Translations under genes and position numbers: made by a program
The notes under the pieces: generated by a model
Told to the model about the DNA's origin: nothing
The model's database searches: none
What the model saw: only the letters and a program-made list of their open reading frames with translations
NCBI GenBank assembly: GCA_026874595.1
Contig: CM049317.1
Location: 14,870,882-14,934,881 of the forward strand
From: Sipunculus nudus
Lineage: Eukaryota; Annelida; Sipuncula; Golfingiida; Sipunculidae
Length of the DNA: 64,000 nt
Reading direction: 5' to 3'
Shown here: in pieces, positions 59,201 through 61,559 of the stretch
How positions within the stretch are numbered: position 1 is the first letter of the stretch
Layout: every line of letters begins with the position of its first letter

Positions 59201-59508
59201 ATTTATTTACAGGCTGTCAGATGCAGGTAAACTAATATTATGATTGAAAGCCTGTAAAAGTGCTGTTTCAAATTATTTTATCAATTATAAAAGCAAACAT
59301 CTGATAATGGATATATACATTTTGTTTTCTTACTTTGTGGTTGTGGTGCCCCTGTTTCTGGCCAGTGACGTAGAGGGATCTGTCCCTGCTCCCTGACGAT
59401 CCTTTCTTGTTCCTCCATTTGTTTCTTGCGGTTCACTCGCTGCTGGCTGTGCCTCGCAAGCAGTTCAATGACCTGCTGACGCTGAATGTTGTCCTTGTCT
59501 CCATCACC
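1751..59508 (-). CDS. KMT2C/D: KMT2C/KMT2D (MLL3/MLL4) histone H3K4 methyltransferase, 5'-partial, 39 exons
   Basis: Joined exons give about 4,115 residues ending in a genuine stop. Family role: nuclear catalytic subunit of the MLL3/4 COMPASS-like complex, which monomethylates H3K4 at enhancers with WDR5, RBBP5, ASH2L, DPY30, UTX and nuclear-receptor partners. Seen in order (window residue numbers): coiled coil 1-50; DPEL motif about 336; Cys/His repeat array about 690-1600; [11 protein letters not shown] motif about 2095; coiled coil 2210-2310; NNPFSES motif about 2393; LXXLL box about 2875; Cys cluster 3425-3475; extended PHD 3603-3710; FYRN/FYRC 3745-3900; Win motif GCARSEP about 3910; SET 3965-4100; post-SET to 4115. 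Vertebrates have two paralogs and Drosophila a split gene (trr plus Lpt); this looks like the unsplit single ancestral type. All 39 exons keep phase across GT-AG junctions. The N-terminal half lies beyond 64000. Short introns not listed separately hold nothing I recognise. Confidence 0.97.
2261..2443 (-). CDS. KMT2C/D: KMT2C/D exon: SET core with NHSC motif
   Basis: 61 codons, phase 0 at both ends (acceptor TTGACAG, donor GTAGGT). Begins [12 protein letters not shown], contains [15 protein letters not shown] and ends [15 protein letters not shown] is the SAM- and substrate-binding pseudoknot of SET domains. The residue after NHSC is Q where human KMT2C/D have A. The catalytic motif is intact, so an active enzyme is expected. 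Confidence 0.97.
3091..3207 (-). CDS. KMT2C/D: KMT2C/D exon: SET N-terminal SAM-binding part
   Basis: 39 codons, phase 0, acceptor ATTGCAG and donor GTATGT. Encodes [20 protein letters not shown] and then [19 protein letters not shown]. GxGLFAARD and EYIGE are the first SET motifs that contact S-adenosylmethionine. Nearly collinear with human KMT2C ([20 protein letters not shown]). Confidence 0.97.
3440..3850. repeat. Diverged tandem repeat, about 130-bp unit, three copies
   Basis: Intronic. Units begin with a GCGACCTCTGACCTT-like sequence at about 3450, 3580 and 3718 and share ATATTGATTAATATT and GTGAGTTTTGA-like stretches. Strongly diverged, so old. No coding capacity seen. Confidence 0.5.
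3949..4126 (-). CDS. KMT2C/D: KMT2C/D exon: linker between Win motif and SET (SET-N)
   Basis: 178 bp, entering after two bases of a split codon and leaving in phase 0 at donor GTAAAT. Encodes [12 protein letters not shown], then [20 protein letters not shown] and [12 protein letters not shown]. Matches the vertebrate order [37 protein letters not shown] that runs straight into the SET domain. Confidence 0.96.
4696..4826 (-). CDS. KMT2C/D: KMT2C/D exon: end of FYRC and WDR5-interacting Win motif
   Basis: 131 bp, acceptor CTGTTGTAG, donor GTAAGC, leaving two bases of a split codon. Encodes [20 protein letters not shown], then [17 protein letters not shown] and LRTHFKK. LPGVE..YxFRYGR closes FYRC; GCARSEP is the Win motif whose arginine inserts into WDR5 in MLL proteins. 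The first ~65 bp plus its acceptor are the source of the 88-bp tandem array that fills the upstream intron (4827-5840). Confidence 0.96.
4740..5840 (-). repeat. 88-bp tandem array built from a KMT2C/D splice acceptor plus exon start, 12 copies
   Basis: The motif ACTCCACTCCAGGCAGCTAC recurs at 4811, 4901, 4989, 5077, 5165, 5253, 5341, 5429, 5517, 5605 (one base different), 5693 and 5781. Spacing is 90 once, then 88. On the minus strand each copy carries TTTACTGTTGTAG, the 3' splice site of the exon at 4696-4826, followed by its first ~65 coding bases. Copy 1 is the functional exon; copy 2 still resembles it (IPD and IEL codons), while copies 3-12 share ISS and RLDC changes and are nearly identical. 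The unit is not a multiple of three and has no good donor, so read-through from any copy meets a stop within about three units. Confidence 0.93.
5841..6362. other. Rest of intron upstream of the 88-bp array
   Basis: AT-rich unique sequence between the array and the FYRC exon at 6363. A short inverted stretch AATCCACAAATTTTGTGGATT occurs near 6003-6024. Nothing else recognised. Confidence 0.6.
6363..6499 (-). CDS. KMT2C/D: KMT2C/D exon: FYRC middle
   Basis: 137 bp, completing a split codon at its start and ending in phase 0 at donor GTGAGT. Encodes [20 protein letters not shown], then [20 protein letters not shown] and IRIIES. Human KMT2C has VWDKILEPVACVRKKSEML, FPAYLKGEDLFGLT and IAES at the same place. 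Confidence 0.96.
6770..8045. repeat. Dispersed element with about 330-bp tandem internal units
   Basis: Starts near GCACCGCAGGTGCCATAGTATC (6768) and ends near ACCATAGTATCTCCAGACTA (8016), so the ends share a motif. Inside, TCCATTAGTTTTTGACTTAT recurs at 6957, 7281 and 7617, with TTCAAGGTCAAGG and GGTGGCGCCACC in each unit. A (GCG)n run sits at 7982-8001. No ORF; probably a non-autonomous transposable element of a kind common in molluscs. Confidence 0.65.
8173..8335 (-). CDS. KMT2C/D: KMT2C/D exon: FYRN end and FYRC start
   Basis: 163 bp, phase 0 in, one base out (donor GTAGGG). Encodes [20 protein letters not shown], then [20 protein letters not shown] and [27 protein letters not shown] is the hallmark of the FYRN/FYRC module, a heterotypic domain found in MLL-family proteins. 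The flanking intron (8336-9086) carries a 90-bp duplication and a poly-G tract. Confidence 0.96.
8371..8550. repeat. 90-bp tandem duplication, two copies
   Basis: Copies at 8371-8460 and 8461-8550 share GATGATGCTGAGAAATGGGA and the run TACAACCTTATCTACACAAA. Only a few differences, so fairly recent. Intronic, directly upstream (in transcript sense) of the FYRN/FYRC exon. Confidence 0.85.
8628..8643 (+). repeat. Poly-G tract, 16 bases
   Basis: Uninterrupted G run in an intron; a C tract in the pre-mRNA. One of several in this window. Confidence 0.9.
9087..9213 (-). CDS. KMT2C/D: KMT2C/D exon: FYRN
   Basis: 127 bp, completing a split codon, ending in phase 0 at donor GTAAGC. Encodes [20 protein letters not shown], then [20 protein letters not shown] and YP. 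Corresponds to human FRVGSLIFHTIGQLLPQQM with LFPVGYEASRLYWS following. Confidence 0.95.
9725..9837 (-). CDS. KMT2C/D: KMT2C/D exon: end of extended PHD, start of post-PHD segment
   Basis: 113 bp, phase 0 in, two bases out (donor GTGAGT). Encodes [20 protein letters not shown] and [17 protein letters not shown]. The CPLH pair supplies the last zinc ligands of the extended PHD finger. FRRVYVxRDE is invariant in vertebrate KMT2C/D. Confidence 0.95.
10383..10626 (-). CDS. KMT2C/D: KMT2C/D exon: extended PHD finger (ePHD) core
   Basis: 244 bp, donor GTAGGG. Encodes [20 protein letters not shown], then [40 protein letters not shown] and [20 protein letters not shown]. Shows HLNC, CAFC, the following Cys pair and HVDC; with C-x2-C from the preceding exon and CPLH from the next, the C2HC plus PHD zinc set is complete. 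In KMT2C/D this finger sits directly before FYRN and helps chromatin engagement. Confidence 0.97.
11285..11394 (-). CDS. KMT2C/D: KMT2C/D exon: start of extended PHD
   Basis: 110 bp, phase 0 in, two bases out, donor GTCAGT. Encodes [20 protein letters not shown] and [16 protein letters not shown]. Aligns with human FLKKLGTSLKPDPVPKD, then CCFCHEEGDGLTDGPARLLN. The CLFC pair opens the zinc finger. Confidence 0.95.
11905..12003 (-). CDS. KMT2C/D: KMT2C/D exon: basic KWRG segment before ePHD
   Basis: 33 codons, phase 0 both ends, donor GTGAGT. Encodes [20 protein letters not shown] and [13 protein letters not shown]. Corresponds to human LNKKWRGMKWKKWSIHIVIP. Strongly basic; function of this stretch not known to me. 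Confidence 0.94.
12184..12207 (+). repeat. Poly-G tract, 24 bases
   Basis: Uninterrupted G run in the intron between 12004 and 12546. Length in the assembly may not be exact. Confidence 0.9.
12547..12741 (-). CDS. KMT2C/D: KMT2C/D exon: Ala/Ser/Pro-rich linker with NAGNAG acceptor
   Basis: 65 codons, phase 0, donor GTGAGT. Encodes [20 protein letters not shown], then [20 protein letters not shown] and a basic SPSR-rich tail ending PPAK. The acceptor reads CAGCAG, so the exon may start at 12741 or 12738, with or without one glutamine. Low conservation, as expected for a linker; kept because phase, splice sites and coding bias agree. Confidence 0.88.
13231..13317 (-). CDS. KMT2C/D: KMT2C/D exon: second half of FCS-like cysteine cluster
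   Basis: 29 codons, phase 0, donor GTTGGT. Encodes [20 protein letters not shown] and HRMSLHEEQ. FCSxNC matches human KMT2C DIVFCSNNCFILY, where it pairs with an upstream C-x2-C to form a small treble-clef-like zinc site. Confidence 0.92.
13894..14030 (-). CDS. KMT2C/D: KMT2C/D exon: first half of cysteine cluster
   Basis: 137 bp, completing a split codon, ending in phase 0 at donor GTACGC. Encodes [20 protein letters not shown], then [20 protein letters not shown] and [21 protein letters not shown] corresponds to human KMT2C WCCHCKVVILGSGVRK. From memory the human KMT2D copy lacks this element, so the invertebrate gene looks KMT2C-like here. Confidence 0.93.
14742..14904 (-). CDS. KMT2C/D: KMT2C/D exon: conserved hydrophobic SVTLTLS..ADLL element
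   Basis: 163 bp, phase 0 in, one base out, donor GTGAGT. Encodes [20 protein letters not shown], then [20 protein letters not shown] and [14 protein letters not shown]. Matches human KMT2C ISVAITLHPTAAENISSVVA, then AFSDLLHVRIPNSYEVS: a small conserved fold of unknown function in both paralogs. Confidence 0.95.
15071..15092 (+). repeat. Poly-C tract, 22 bases
   Basis: The only long homopolymer of this type in the window with C on the plus strand, hence G in the pre-mRNA of the KMT2C/D gene. Confidence 0.9.
15380..15481 (-). CDS. KMT2C/D: KMT2C/D exon: linker
   Basis: 34 codons, phase 0, acceptor CCCACAG, donor GTAGGG. Encodes [20 protein letters not shown] and [14 protein letters not shown]. 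No clear vertebrate match; accepted on phase, splice sites and position. Confidence 0.85.
15943..16010 (-). CDS. KMT2C/D: KMT2C/D small exon: charged linker
   Basis: 68 bp, completing a split codon, ending in phase 0 at donor GTACTG. Encodes [20 protein letters not shown] and KK. Includes an LKIKQE stretch that fits a sumoylation consensus (psi-K-x-E). Accepted on phase and splice sites. Confidence 0.85.
16470..16654 (-). CDS. KMT2C/D: KMT2C/D exon: SSSPE / IIPIIKEE linker
   Basis: 185 bp, one base in, one base out, donor GTATGT. Encodes [20 protein letters not shown], then [20 protein letters not shown] and [20 protein letters not shown]. Vertebrate counterparts carry DTPDSFVPSSSPESVVG, then SPIIPILP at this position, so the T/SPD-x-I/V-SSSPE signature is conserved. 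Confidence 0.93.
17222..20133 (+). mobile_element. Dispersed element copy A (composite), 5' GGGACCCATGGGTCAC, 3' hairpin
   Basis: Starts ACAAGGGACCCATGGGTCAC with GCTCAGCTGA just inside and ends with a GACG/GGAC tetranucleotide run (20036-20090) plus a hairpin at 20103-20133 (arms TAGCTCAG and CTGAGCTA). From 17866 it matches copy C for most of its length. Relative to C it has about 600 extra bases near its 5' end and a second copy of the 3' half from about 19640. A poly-G run of 20 lies at 18831-18850. No transposase ORF. The end hairpin and lack of long terminal inverted repeats suggest a Helitron-like non-autonomous element; this is inference. Confidence 0.65.
20136..20630 (+). mobile_element. 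Extra 3'-end copy of the same dispersed element
   Basis: Directly follows copy A and repeats its 3' half, including the TTCTTGAAGGAA..AAGTCGCAGTAACCCAG segment, and ends in the same hairpin (20596-20624). Two termini in tandem suggest end duplication or insertion next to an older copy. Confidence 0.6.
20881..21055 (-). CDS. KMT2C/D: KMT2C/D exon: linker with [11 protein letters not shown]
   Basis: 175 bp, two bases in and two out, donor GTCAGC. Encodes [20 protein letters not shown], then [20 protein letters not shown] and [17 protein letters not shown]. Its split codon joins exactly to the next exon over a 4.2-kb intron that holds dispersed elements. Confidence 0.9.
21546..21737 (-). CDS. 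KMT2C/D: KMT2C/D exon: MPDFYSQ segment
   Basis: 192 bp, donor GTGAGT. Encodes [20 protein letters not shown], then [20 protein letters not shown] and [20 protein letters not shown]. MRGSxGxxxL..PDFYSQ aligns with human KMT2D LRGAFGSGALPTGPDYYSQL, a conserved island in otherwise disordered sequence. Confidence 0.93.
22271..22597 (-). CDS. KMT2C/D: KMT2C/D exon: basic region and [13 protein letters not shown]
   Basis: 327 bp, donor GTAAGT. Encodes [20 protein letters not shown], a polybasic run rich in [11 protein letters not shown] and RKRPRK (likely nuclear localisation), a proline-rich spacer, then [20 protein letters not shown] and [17 protein letters not shown]. Human KMT2D has LLKQLKQELSLLPLTEPAIT and GSGCPVNG, so order and motifs agree. 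The acceptor is taken at 22597, not 22594, because only that keeps phase. Confidence 0.94.
22598..24749. other. 2.2-kb intron with a degenerate repeat at about 22860-24140
   Basis: The phrase GGTTTCGGAGAAGAACATTTT at about 23033 recurs as GGTTTCGGAGAAGACGATTTT at about 23905, followed both times by TTTTTA(A/G)(C/G)CTTT and CCCTATAAAAT. The palindrome GGTGGCGCCACC lies at 23684-23695. The block ends near GGACGGCGGATGGACGCCAC (24090-24109). No ORF. Confidence 0.55.
24750..24891 (-). CDS. KMT2C/D: KMT2C/D exon: acidic [12 protein letters not shown] segment
   Basis: 142 bp, phase 0 in, one base out, donor GTCAGT. Encodes [20 protein letters not shown], then [20 protein letters not shown] and EEQKLII. 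No domain assigned; charged and probably helical. Confidence 0.92.
25645..25958 (-). CDS. KMT2C/D: KMT2C/D exon: LXXLL box and polyglutamine tract, two possible donors
   Basis: Begins (after a split codon) [20 protein letters not shown], then [11 protein letters not shown] and a ~70-residue Gln-rich tract with Leu/His breaks. [10 protein letters not shown] aligns with the LXXLL nuclear-receptor box of vertebrate KMT2D (LLLQKLLRAKN) and KMT2C (ELLKHLLKNKK). The Gln tract is mixed CAG/CAA, encoded at about 25690-25875. Two in-frame donors exist: GTGAGT ending the exon at 25645 and GTAGGT ending it at 25660; they differ by VGQQR. Confidence 0.93.
26416..27234 (-). CDS. KMT2C/D: KMT2C/D exon: Pro/Met/Gln-rich disordered region
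   Basis: 819 bp, 272 full codons, acceptor TTAATAG, donor GTAGGT. Starts [20 protein letters not shown] and ends [10 protein letters not shown]. Low-complexity P/M/Q/G sequence of the kind thought to support coactivator condensates in KMT2C/D. IKIEKP is a possible sumoylation site. GC-rich compared with its introns. Antisense open frames over this exon are shadows. Confidence 0.94.
28264..30172 (+). mobile_element. Dispersed element copy B
   Basis: Starts AACAAGGGACCTATGGGTCA (diverged from copies A and C) and ends with a GGAC tetranucleotide run (30085-30105) and hairpin 30139-30169. It includes a 38-base poly-G tract at 29260-29297, the longest in the window, and a CTGTACACCTGTCACAG palindrome-like block shared with the fragment at about 16930. 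Confidence 0.6.
29260..29297 (+). repeat. Poly-G tract, 38 bases
   Basis: Longest homopolymer of the window, inside dispersed element copy B. At the corresponding site copies A and C have tracts of 20 (18831) and 17 (39574), so the tract belongs to the element and expands. Confidence 0.9.
30286..30380. repeat. 28-bp tandem repeat, about 3.4 copies
   Basis: Unit AGTCTATCAGAATTCCTACT plus AAAGTATA, repeated with few changes. Intronic, no known function. Confidence 0.85.
31425..31610. promoter_or_regulatory. Cluster of CATGTGAC / GTCACATG E-boxes in intron
   Basis: At least five TCATGTGAC-type motifs (about 31454, 31465, 31534, 31562 and 31596), with a TGACAGCTGTCA palindrome nearby. TCATGTGAC fits the M-box/CLEAR type bound by MITF/TFE and USF bHLH-zip factors. 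It sits within 240 bp of the donor of the exon at 31658. Regulatory role is inferred from clustering alone; it could also be a degenerate simple repeat. Confidence 0.35.
31658..31840 (-). CDS. KMT2C/D: KMT2C/D exon: KRRRKRKKK basic segment
   Basis: 183 bp, donor GTTGGT. Encodes [20 protein letters not shown], then [20 protein letters not shown] and [20 protein letters not shown]. Matches human KMT2C EEKGKKKRTRKKKRDDDAES, then TKAPSTPHSDITAPPTPG. Likely nuclear localisation or DNA/RNA contact. Confidence 0.94.
32901..33167 (-). CDS. KMT2C/D: KMT2C/D exon: Pro/Gln-rich disordered region
   Basis: 267 bp, acceptor ATCAACAG, donor GTCAGT. Encodes [20 protein letters not shown] through a [14 protein letters not shown] stretch to [10 protein letters not shown]. 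No fold expected. Confidence 0.92.
33532..33547 (+). repeat. Poly-G tract, 16 bases, next to a splice donor
   Basis: Lies 26 bp past the donor of the exon at 33574, in the intron. In the pre-mRNA this is a C tract. Confidence 0.9.
33574..33700 (-). CDS. KMT2C/D: KMT2C/D exon: NNPFSES coiled-coil element
   Basis: 127 bp, phase 0 in, donor GTAAGG. Encodes [20 protein letters not shown], then [20 protein letters not shown] and EP. Human KMT2C has DDNNPFSESFQERERKERLR, then EQQERQRIQLMQEVDR: one of the best conserved islands of the central region. It follows a 9.1-kb intron, the longest in the window. Confidence 0.96.
33701..42843. other. 9.1-kb intron, longest in the window
   Basis: 33701-37650: AT-rich, nothing recognised except a possible pogo-like terminus near 36360. 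37674-37949: open frame and AGGTCA half-sites. 38466-40437: dispersed element copy C. 40440-42320: AT-rich with short CAACATCAA-type repeats at about 41825-41900. 42324-42707: an unexplained 127-codon open frame on the minus strand. Flanking exons are both phase 0, so a missed exon is possible. Confidence 0.7.
38466..40437 (+). mobile_element. Dispersed element copy C (most compact full copy)
   Basis: Starts ACAAGGGACCCATGGGTCAC with GCTCAGCTGA, and ends GGCCGGCCGGCCGG, GACGACGGAC and hairpin 40406-40436. About 1.97 kb. High similarity to copy A shows that both moved fairly recently. Poly-G of 17 at 39574. No ORF of note. Confidence 0.65.
42844..43077 (-). CDS. KMT2C/D: KMT2C/D exon: Pro-rich segment with [11 protein letters not shown] helix
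   Basis: 78 codons, phase 0 both ends, donor GTGAGT. Encodes [20 protein letters not shown], a P/G-rich middle, then [20 protein letters not shown] and [11 protein letters not shown]. Because both ends are phase 0, an undetected exon in the following 9.1-kb intron cannot be excluded. Confidence 0.9.
43520..43675 (-). CDS. KMT2C/D: KMT2C/D exon: coiled coil (second half)
   Basis: 52 codons, phase 0, donor GTATTA. Encodes [20 protein letters not shown], then [20 protein letters not shown] and [12 protein letters not shown]. Human KMT2C: AKKAGREFPEEDAEQLKHVT, then EQQSMVQKQLEQIRKQQKEH and AELIEDYRIKQQ. Confidence 0.96.
43676..45093. other. 1.4-kb intron, nothing recognised
   Basis: AT-rich, no repeat or ORF that I can support. 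Confidence 0.6.
45094..45260 (-). CDS. KMT2C/D: KMT2C/D exon: coiled coil (first half)
   Basis: 167 bp, donor GTAGGC. Encodes [20 protein letters not shown], then [20 protein letters not shown] and [15 protein letters not shown]. Human KMT2C: LTPEERLRQKQMEYENWLIQ, QSRILEVQQKYLEEQIGAHR and KSKKALSAKQRTAKK. I place the acceptor at 45260 because it keeps phase and has a good branch-point-like TGCTAAC just upstream; an open frame continues back to about 45300 but is out of phase with the previous exon. Confidence 0.9.
46312..46556 (-). CDS. KMT2C/D: KMT2C/D exon: Pro-rich segment
   Basis: 245 bp, one base in, one base out, acceptor CATTTCAG, donor GTGAGT. Encodes [20 protein letters not shown], then [20 protein letters not shown] and further [13 protein letters not shown] sequence. 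The donor lies next to a (CA)n stretch at 46285-46304. Confidence 0.92.
46557..48269. other. 1.7-kb intron, nothing recognised
   Basis: AT-rich sequence. A T-tract of 20 lies at about 48030-48049. An open frame next to the exon at 46556 is read-through past the acceptor. Confidence 0.6.
48270..48331 (-). CDS. KMT2C/D: KMT2C/D small exon: [11 protein letters not shown]
   Basis: 62 bp, phase 0 in, two bases out, acceptor CTCCTCAG, donor GTAAGT. Encodes [20 protein letters not shown]. Continues the LLLQDLVEQ end of the giant exon; human KMT2D reads [20 protein letters not shown] across the same point. Confidence 0.93.
48332..49521. other. 1.2-kb intron with a pogo-like terminal sequence
   Basis: At 48448-48480 the sequence CAGTAGAGCTTCGTTTATCC resembles termini of pogo/Tigger-type Tc1-mariner elements (CAGTARAACCTCG..ATCCG). 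I cannot find its inverted partner, so this may be a fragment. Confidence 0.35.
49522..54839 (-). CDS. KMT2C/D: KMT2C/D giant exon (5.3 kb): DPEL motif, Cys/His repeat array, Pro/Gln/Met-rich region
   Basis: 5,318 bp with 1,772 uninterrupted codons, acceptor TTTGTTTCAG, donor GTAGCT. The N-terminal part reads [20 protein letters not shown] and then [12 protein letters not shown], matching human KMT2D AYTDPELDTGDKKDIFNEHL. Next come S/T/P-rich sequence with four PGTPT-type repeats (about 54025-54135), about 48 Cys/His repeats (51031-53771), S/P-rich sequence, P/M/Q/G-rich sequence with four 14-residue [14 protein letters not shown] repeats (about 50030-50200), and a conserved end [16 protein letters not shown]. 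The ends are typical KMT2C/D; the Cys/His array is an insertion I do not recognise from other members. Open frames in other frames and on the plus strand arise because the repeat units are multiples of three bases. Confidence 0.95.
50030..50200 (-). repeat. Coding tandem repeat of 14 residues, [14 protein letters not shown], four copies
   Basis: Four 42-bp units alternating GACCTGGCTGCATGGGCTG and GACCTTGAACTTG(T/C)TGCAT on the plus strand, read as [11 protein letters not shown](G/S)QP. Near-identical at DNA level, so a recent expansion inside the disordered part of the giant exon. Confidence 0.85.
51031..53771 (-). repeat. Protein-coding tandem array: about 48 units of C-[TSAP]-D-G-x-H-C-G-E
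   Basis: Each unit has C-x4-H-C, an acidic GEN(D/E) tail and a polar spacer. Three zones are visible in transcript order. A 5' zone (about 53380-53720) has 14-16-residue units with GENEGQGQ spacers. A middle zone (about 52905-53380) is diverged with long, unique spacers. A homogeneous core (about 51330-52905) has 18- or 19-residue units ending QQPSGNT, nearly identical at DNA level with 54/57-bp spacing; a few diverged units follow to 51031. Exceptions to the motif: one unit has Q for H, one has an extra Cys after the second Cys, one reads HCDDS, and the last reads HNCPGD. Regular Cys/His spacing suggests metal binding, which is inference. Copy number may be wrong if the assembly collapsed the array. 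Confidence 0.9.
55142..55331 (-). CDS. KMT2C/D: KMT2C/D exon: linker ending PIEQLEDLI
   Basis: 190 bp, phase 0 in, one base out, acceptor TCCACAG, donor GTAGGT. Encodes [20 protein letters not shown], then [20 protein letters not shown] and a tail [17 protein letters not shown] that leads into the DPEL segment of the next exon. Confidence 0.92.
55332..56742. other. 1.4-kb intron, nothing recognised
   Basis: AT-rich. The open frame that ends near 56552 is the exon at 56743 read past its donor in another frame. Confidence 0.6.
56743..57003 (-). CDS. KMT2C/D: KMT2C/D exon: Arg/Pro/Met-rich region
   Basis: 87 codons, phase 0, acceptor TGATTCAG, donor GTAAGT. Encodes [20 protein letters not shown], then [20 protein letters not shown] and a P/M/G/R-rich tail. 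Disordered; no domain. Confidence 0.92.
57495..57703 (-). CDS. KMT2C/D: KMT2C/D exon: Pro/Gly-rich region
   Basis: 209 bp, acceptor TTGTTTCAG, donor GTGAGT, ending in phase 0. Encodes [20 protein letters not shown], then [20 protein letters not shown] and [20 protein letters not shown]. Disordered. Confidence 0.92.
58507..58659 (-). CDS. KMT2C/D: KMT2C/D exon: [15 protein letters not shown] segment
   Basis: 153 bp, acceptor TTCCTGCAG, donor GTCAGC. Encodes [20 protein letters not shown], then [20 protein letters not shown] and [10 protein letters not shown]. Resembles human KMT2D SARFPSTPGPEL in the same position. Confidence 0.92.
59334..59508 (-). CDS. KMT2C/D: KMT2C/D most 5' confident exon: RQQVIELL coiled coil
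   Basis: 175 bp, phase 0 in, one base out, donor GTAAGA. Encodes [20 protein letters not shown], then [20 protein letters not shown] and [18 protein letters not shown]. Human KMT2D reads LEKQRQRQRLRELLIRQQIQ and RNTLRQEKE here. The acceptor is ambiguous: TGTGTCAG at 59509 (phase 0) or a weaker AG giving a start at 59498, which would suit an upstream exon ending with one base. Confidence 0.92.
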
Positions 59509-59722
59509 CTGACACAGCAAGTAACTTACTGAACATACTAATTCAACCTGATCATGAGGCAATTATTTCTATTTGAAAAATAAAATAAATCCCTGAAGAT
59601 TTTAATTTTTAAATCAAAATATCATGGTATATGTCTGAGAAATGTTCACTGAGATCTTTATAATGACATCAAGCAACTAGACTGTCTTCTGAAAGAAAAT
59701 CTAAAATTTTCATTTATATATA

Positions 59723-59807
59723 CAGTTGAGCCCGCTTATTGTCATGTCAGTGGTACAAGCTTATATTATGATAATAACTGGGATGTGACATTATGCGGGC
59801 TTCAACA
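59723..59807. mobile_element. Short inverted-repeat element (MITE-like), 85 bp
   Basis: Arms GTTGAGCCCGCTTATTGTCA (59725-59744) and its near reverse complement ending GCGGGCTTCAAC (59807) enclose about 40 bp. It begins with TACAGTTGAGCCC, like pogo-type termini. Non-coding. Confidence 0.5.
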
Positions 59808-60119
59808 TCGATGTCATTTTGAGTCATAGAATAAGCGTAATGTCTCACATGAAATTAAATAAATAGTCAATAAAAAGGGAACAGAAATGTTAATTTATGT
59901 TTTGTTTGCACAATGGCATATCAACAATGGCACCTGACAATTTACTTCCTGTAATTTTTGTGCTGCATGTAACAATAACTGACTAAAATCCAATTTGCAG
60001 ACAGAAAGTGACGTAGTGTCAGGGTCACTAGGTCAAATGTCTGGAAATATGTGGCACAGTTATAACGTTATGCATAGGCTAATTATTTTACTAGATAATT
60101 CTTGCTCTTTCCCCGACTC

Positions 60120-60350
60120 TTGCATCTTATTTCCGGATGTTTTATAAATGACCGAAACTTCCATGATCGTCTTTATGAAAGGACTGCATGCTGAAGTTCG
60201 GGCAGCGGGCATCATCAAACGATTGTCAAGTTTCATGGCGATTGAGGTTTTGGATCGGGTATCGCTTCCAGTGCTTCCAGTGCTTTTGCAAAGACATATC
60301 TTTTATAGGAATTACAAGTTTGGAGCCACTAAGTTTTCTTGTAAATAGAA
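60120..60350 (+). other. CpG-rich island with a 66-codon open frame
   Basis: Within AT-rich intron, this segment has many CpGs and an ATG-initiated frame (60148-60348) starting MTETSMIVFMKGLHAEVRAA. An ETS-like TTTCCGGATG lies 20 bp upstream and a TGACGTAG half-CRE near 60010. I do not recognise the peptide. It may be a promoter, an alternative first exon or chance. Confidence 0.25.
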
Positions 60351-61283
60351 AAGGAGCAGGACTGATTAAATAAAATGTTTACACATGAAAGTATTCCAAA
60401 ATACTGATATCTGAGTTTGTTTGGTTTAAATATTTAAACTGTCTTTTTGTCATCTTTCTTAATTACCAGACAGTAGTTCAGATTATCATCATAACAGACC
60501 CTGGCAAAAATTACAATTGCCTAAACAAATACCTGAACAATGAAATCTGAATCCTTTCATCCTAACTCAGCAAAGTTGACAGAAATAACATTGATATGAT
60601 CATGACTTAATACCACTGGTCATGACTGGATGCAAAGGCTAAGAAATTAAATTGTGTTATGGAATTTTCCAGTTTCCATATTTATAACAATATAGTGAGC
60701 ATGTACATCTACTGACTGGAAGTAAGAACATTAAACATATACAGCTCTGCCACATCAATGTCACTTAAGCGAACACCAAAACAAAGTAAGCCCAAATAAA
60801 ACAGTTTAGTAAGAAAGATGATAATTAGAACTCTGGGTATGAGAGAGTGTGAAAGGTGAAAGGTCACAGTGCAAGAGGTCAAACAAAATTCAGCCTGATT
60901 GTGAAAACAGAGGGCTTTCAATAACAGCTTTTGTTTAATTTGTTCCAAAACCAGGAACATAATAAATGATATGAAATGGTAAATGGTAAGAGCAACAATA
61001 TATGTATATACATACATACATAATATACATACTGCCAAACACTTTGAAAGTCAATTAATCAAAACAACTGCTCAAACAATTTTATTTTTCTTCTTCACAC
61101 TTCAGTGGAATACAAAATCAGCCTTGATTCTTCCTCGCCATCCATCATAATATGAAAACAACATATTTATTCTTTTGACAGTAAAAGAGTGCCCAGTTTG
61201 TGACCTCAGACCTCATGGCACTGCTACCATAGCTAATCACTGGTTCACACTCCTCCAAGGTAGGGTAAGACAGAAGCACTCAC

Positions 61284-61352
61284 CCCCAAGAGGAATTGTG
61301 ACATTTGGGTCCAAGGTAGATGAGGACGGCGGGATCCTGACACTGGACCGGC
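61284..61352 (-). CDS. Candidate additional 69-bp KMT2C/D exon
   Basis: A GC-rich island in AT-rich DNA flanked by a good donor (GTGAGT) and an acceptor CCTGTAG. One frame reads RSSVRIPPSSSTLDPNVTIP and then LG, plausible as KMT2C/D linker; it would end with one base and fit the weaker acceptor at 59498. The phase-0 alternative frame looks less protein-like. No homolog recalled, so this may be chance. Confidence 0.35.
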
Positions 61353-61559
61353 CTACAGGGCCGCACAACAGCAAATAAATAAAATATCAGCACACAAGCC
61401 AAACAGCCACAACATGCAAGCTTCTGGTTCAACTTCTTTAACCTGAATCTGTATAACTGCAGTTTTCAGGATCCATTTATCATCAAAGTATATATATAAG
61501 AGATCTTATTAAATCAGCATCACATCAAATTTTCCAAGCTTTTAAGTCATTTTCAAAAC

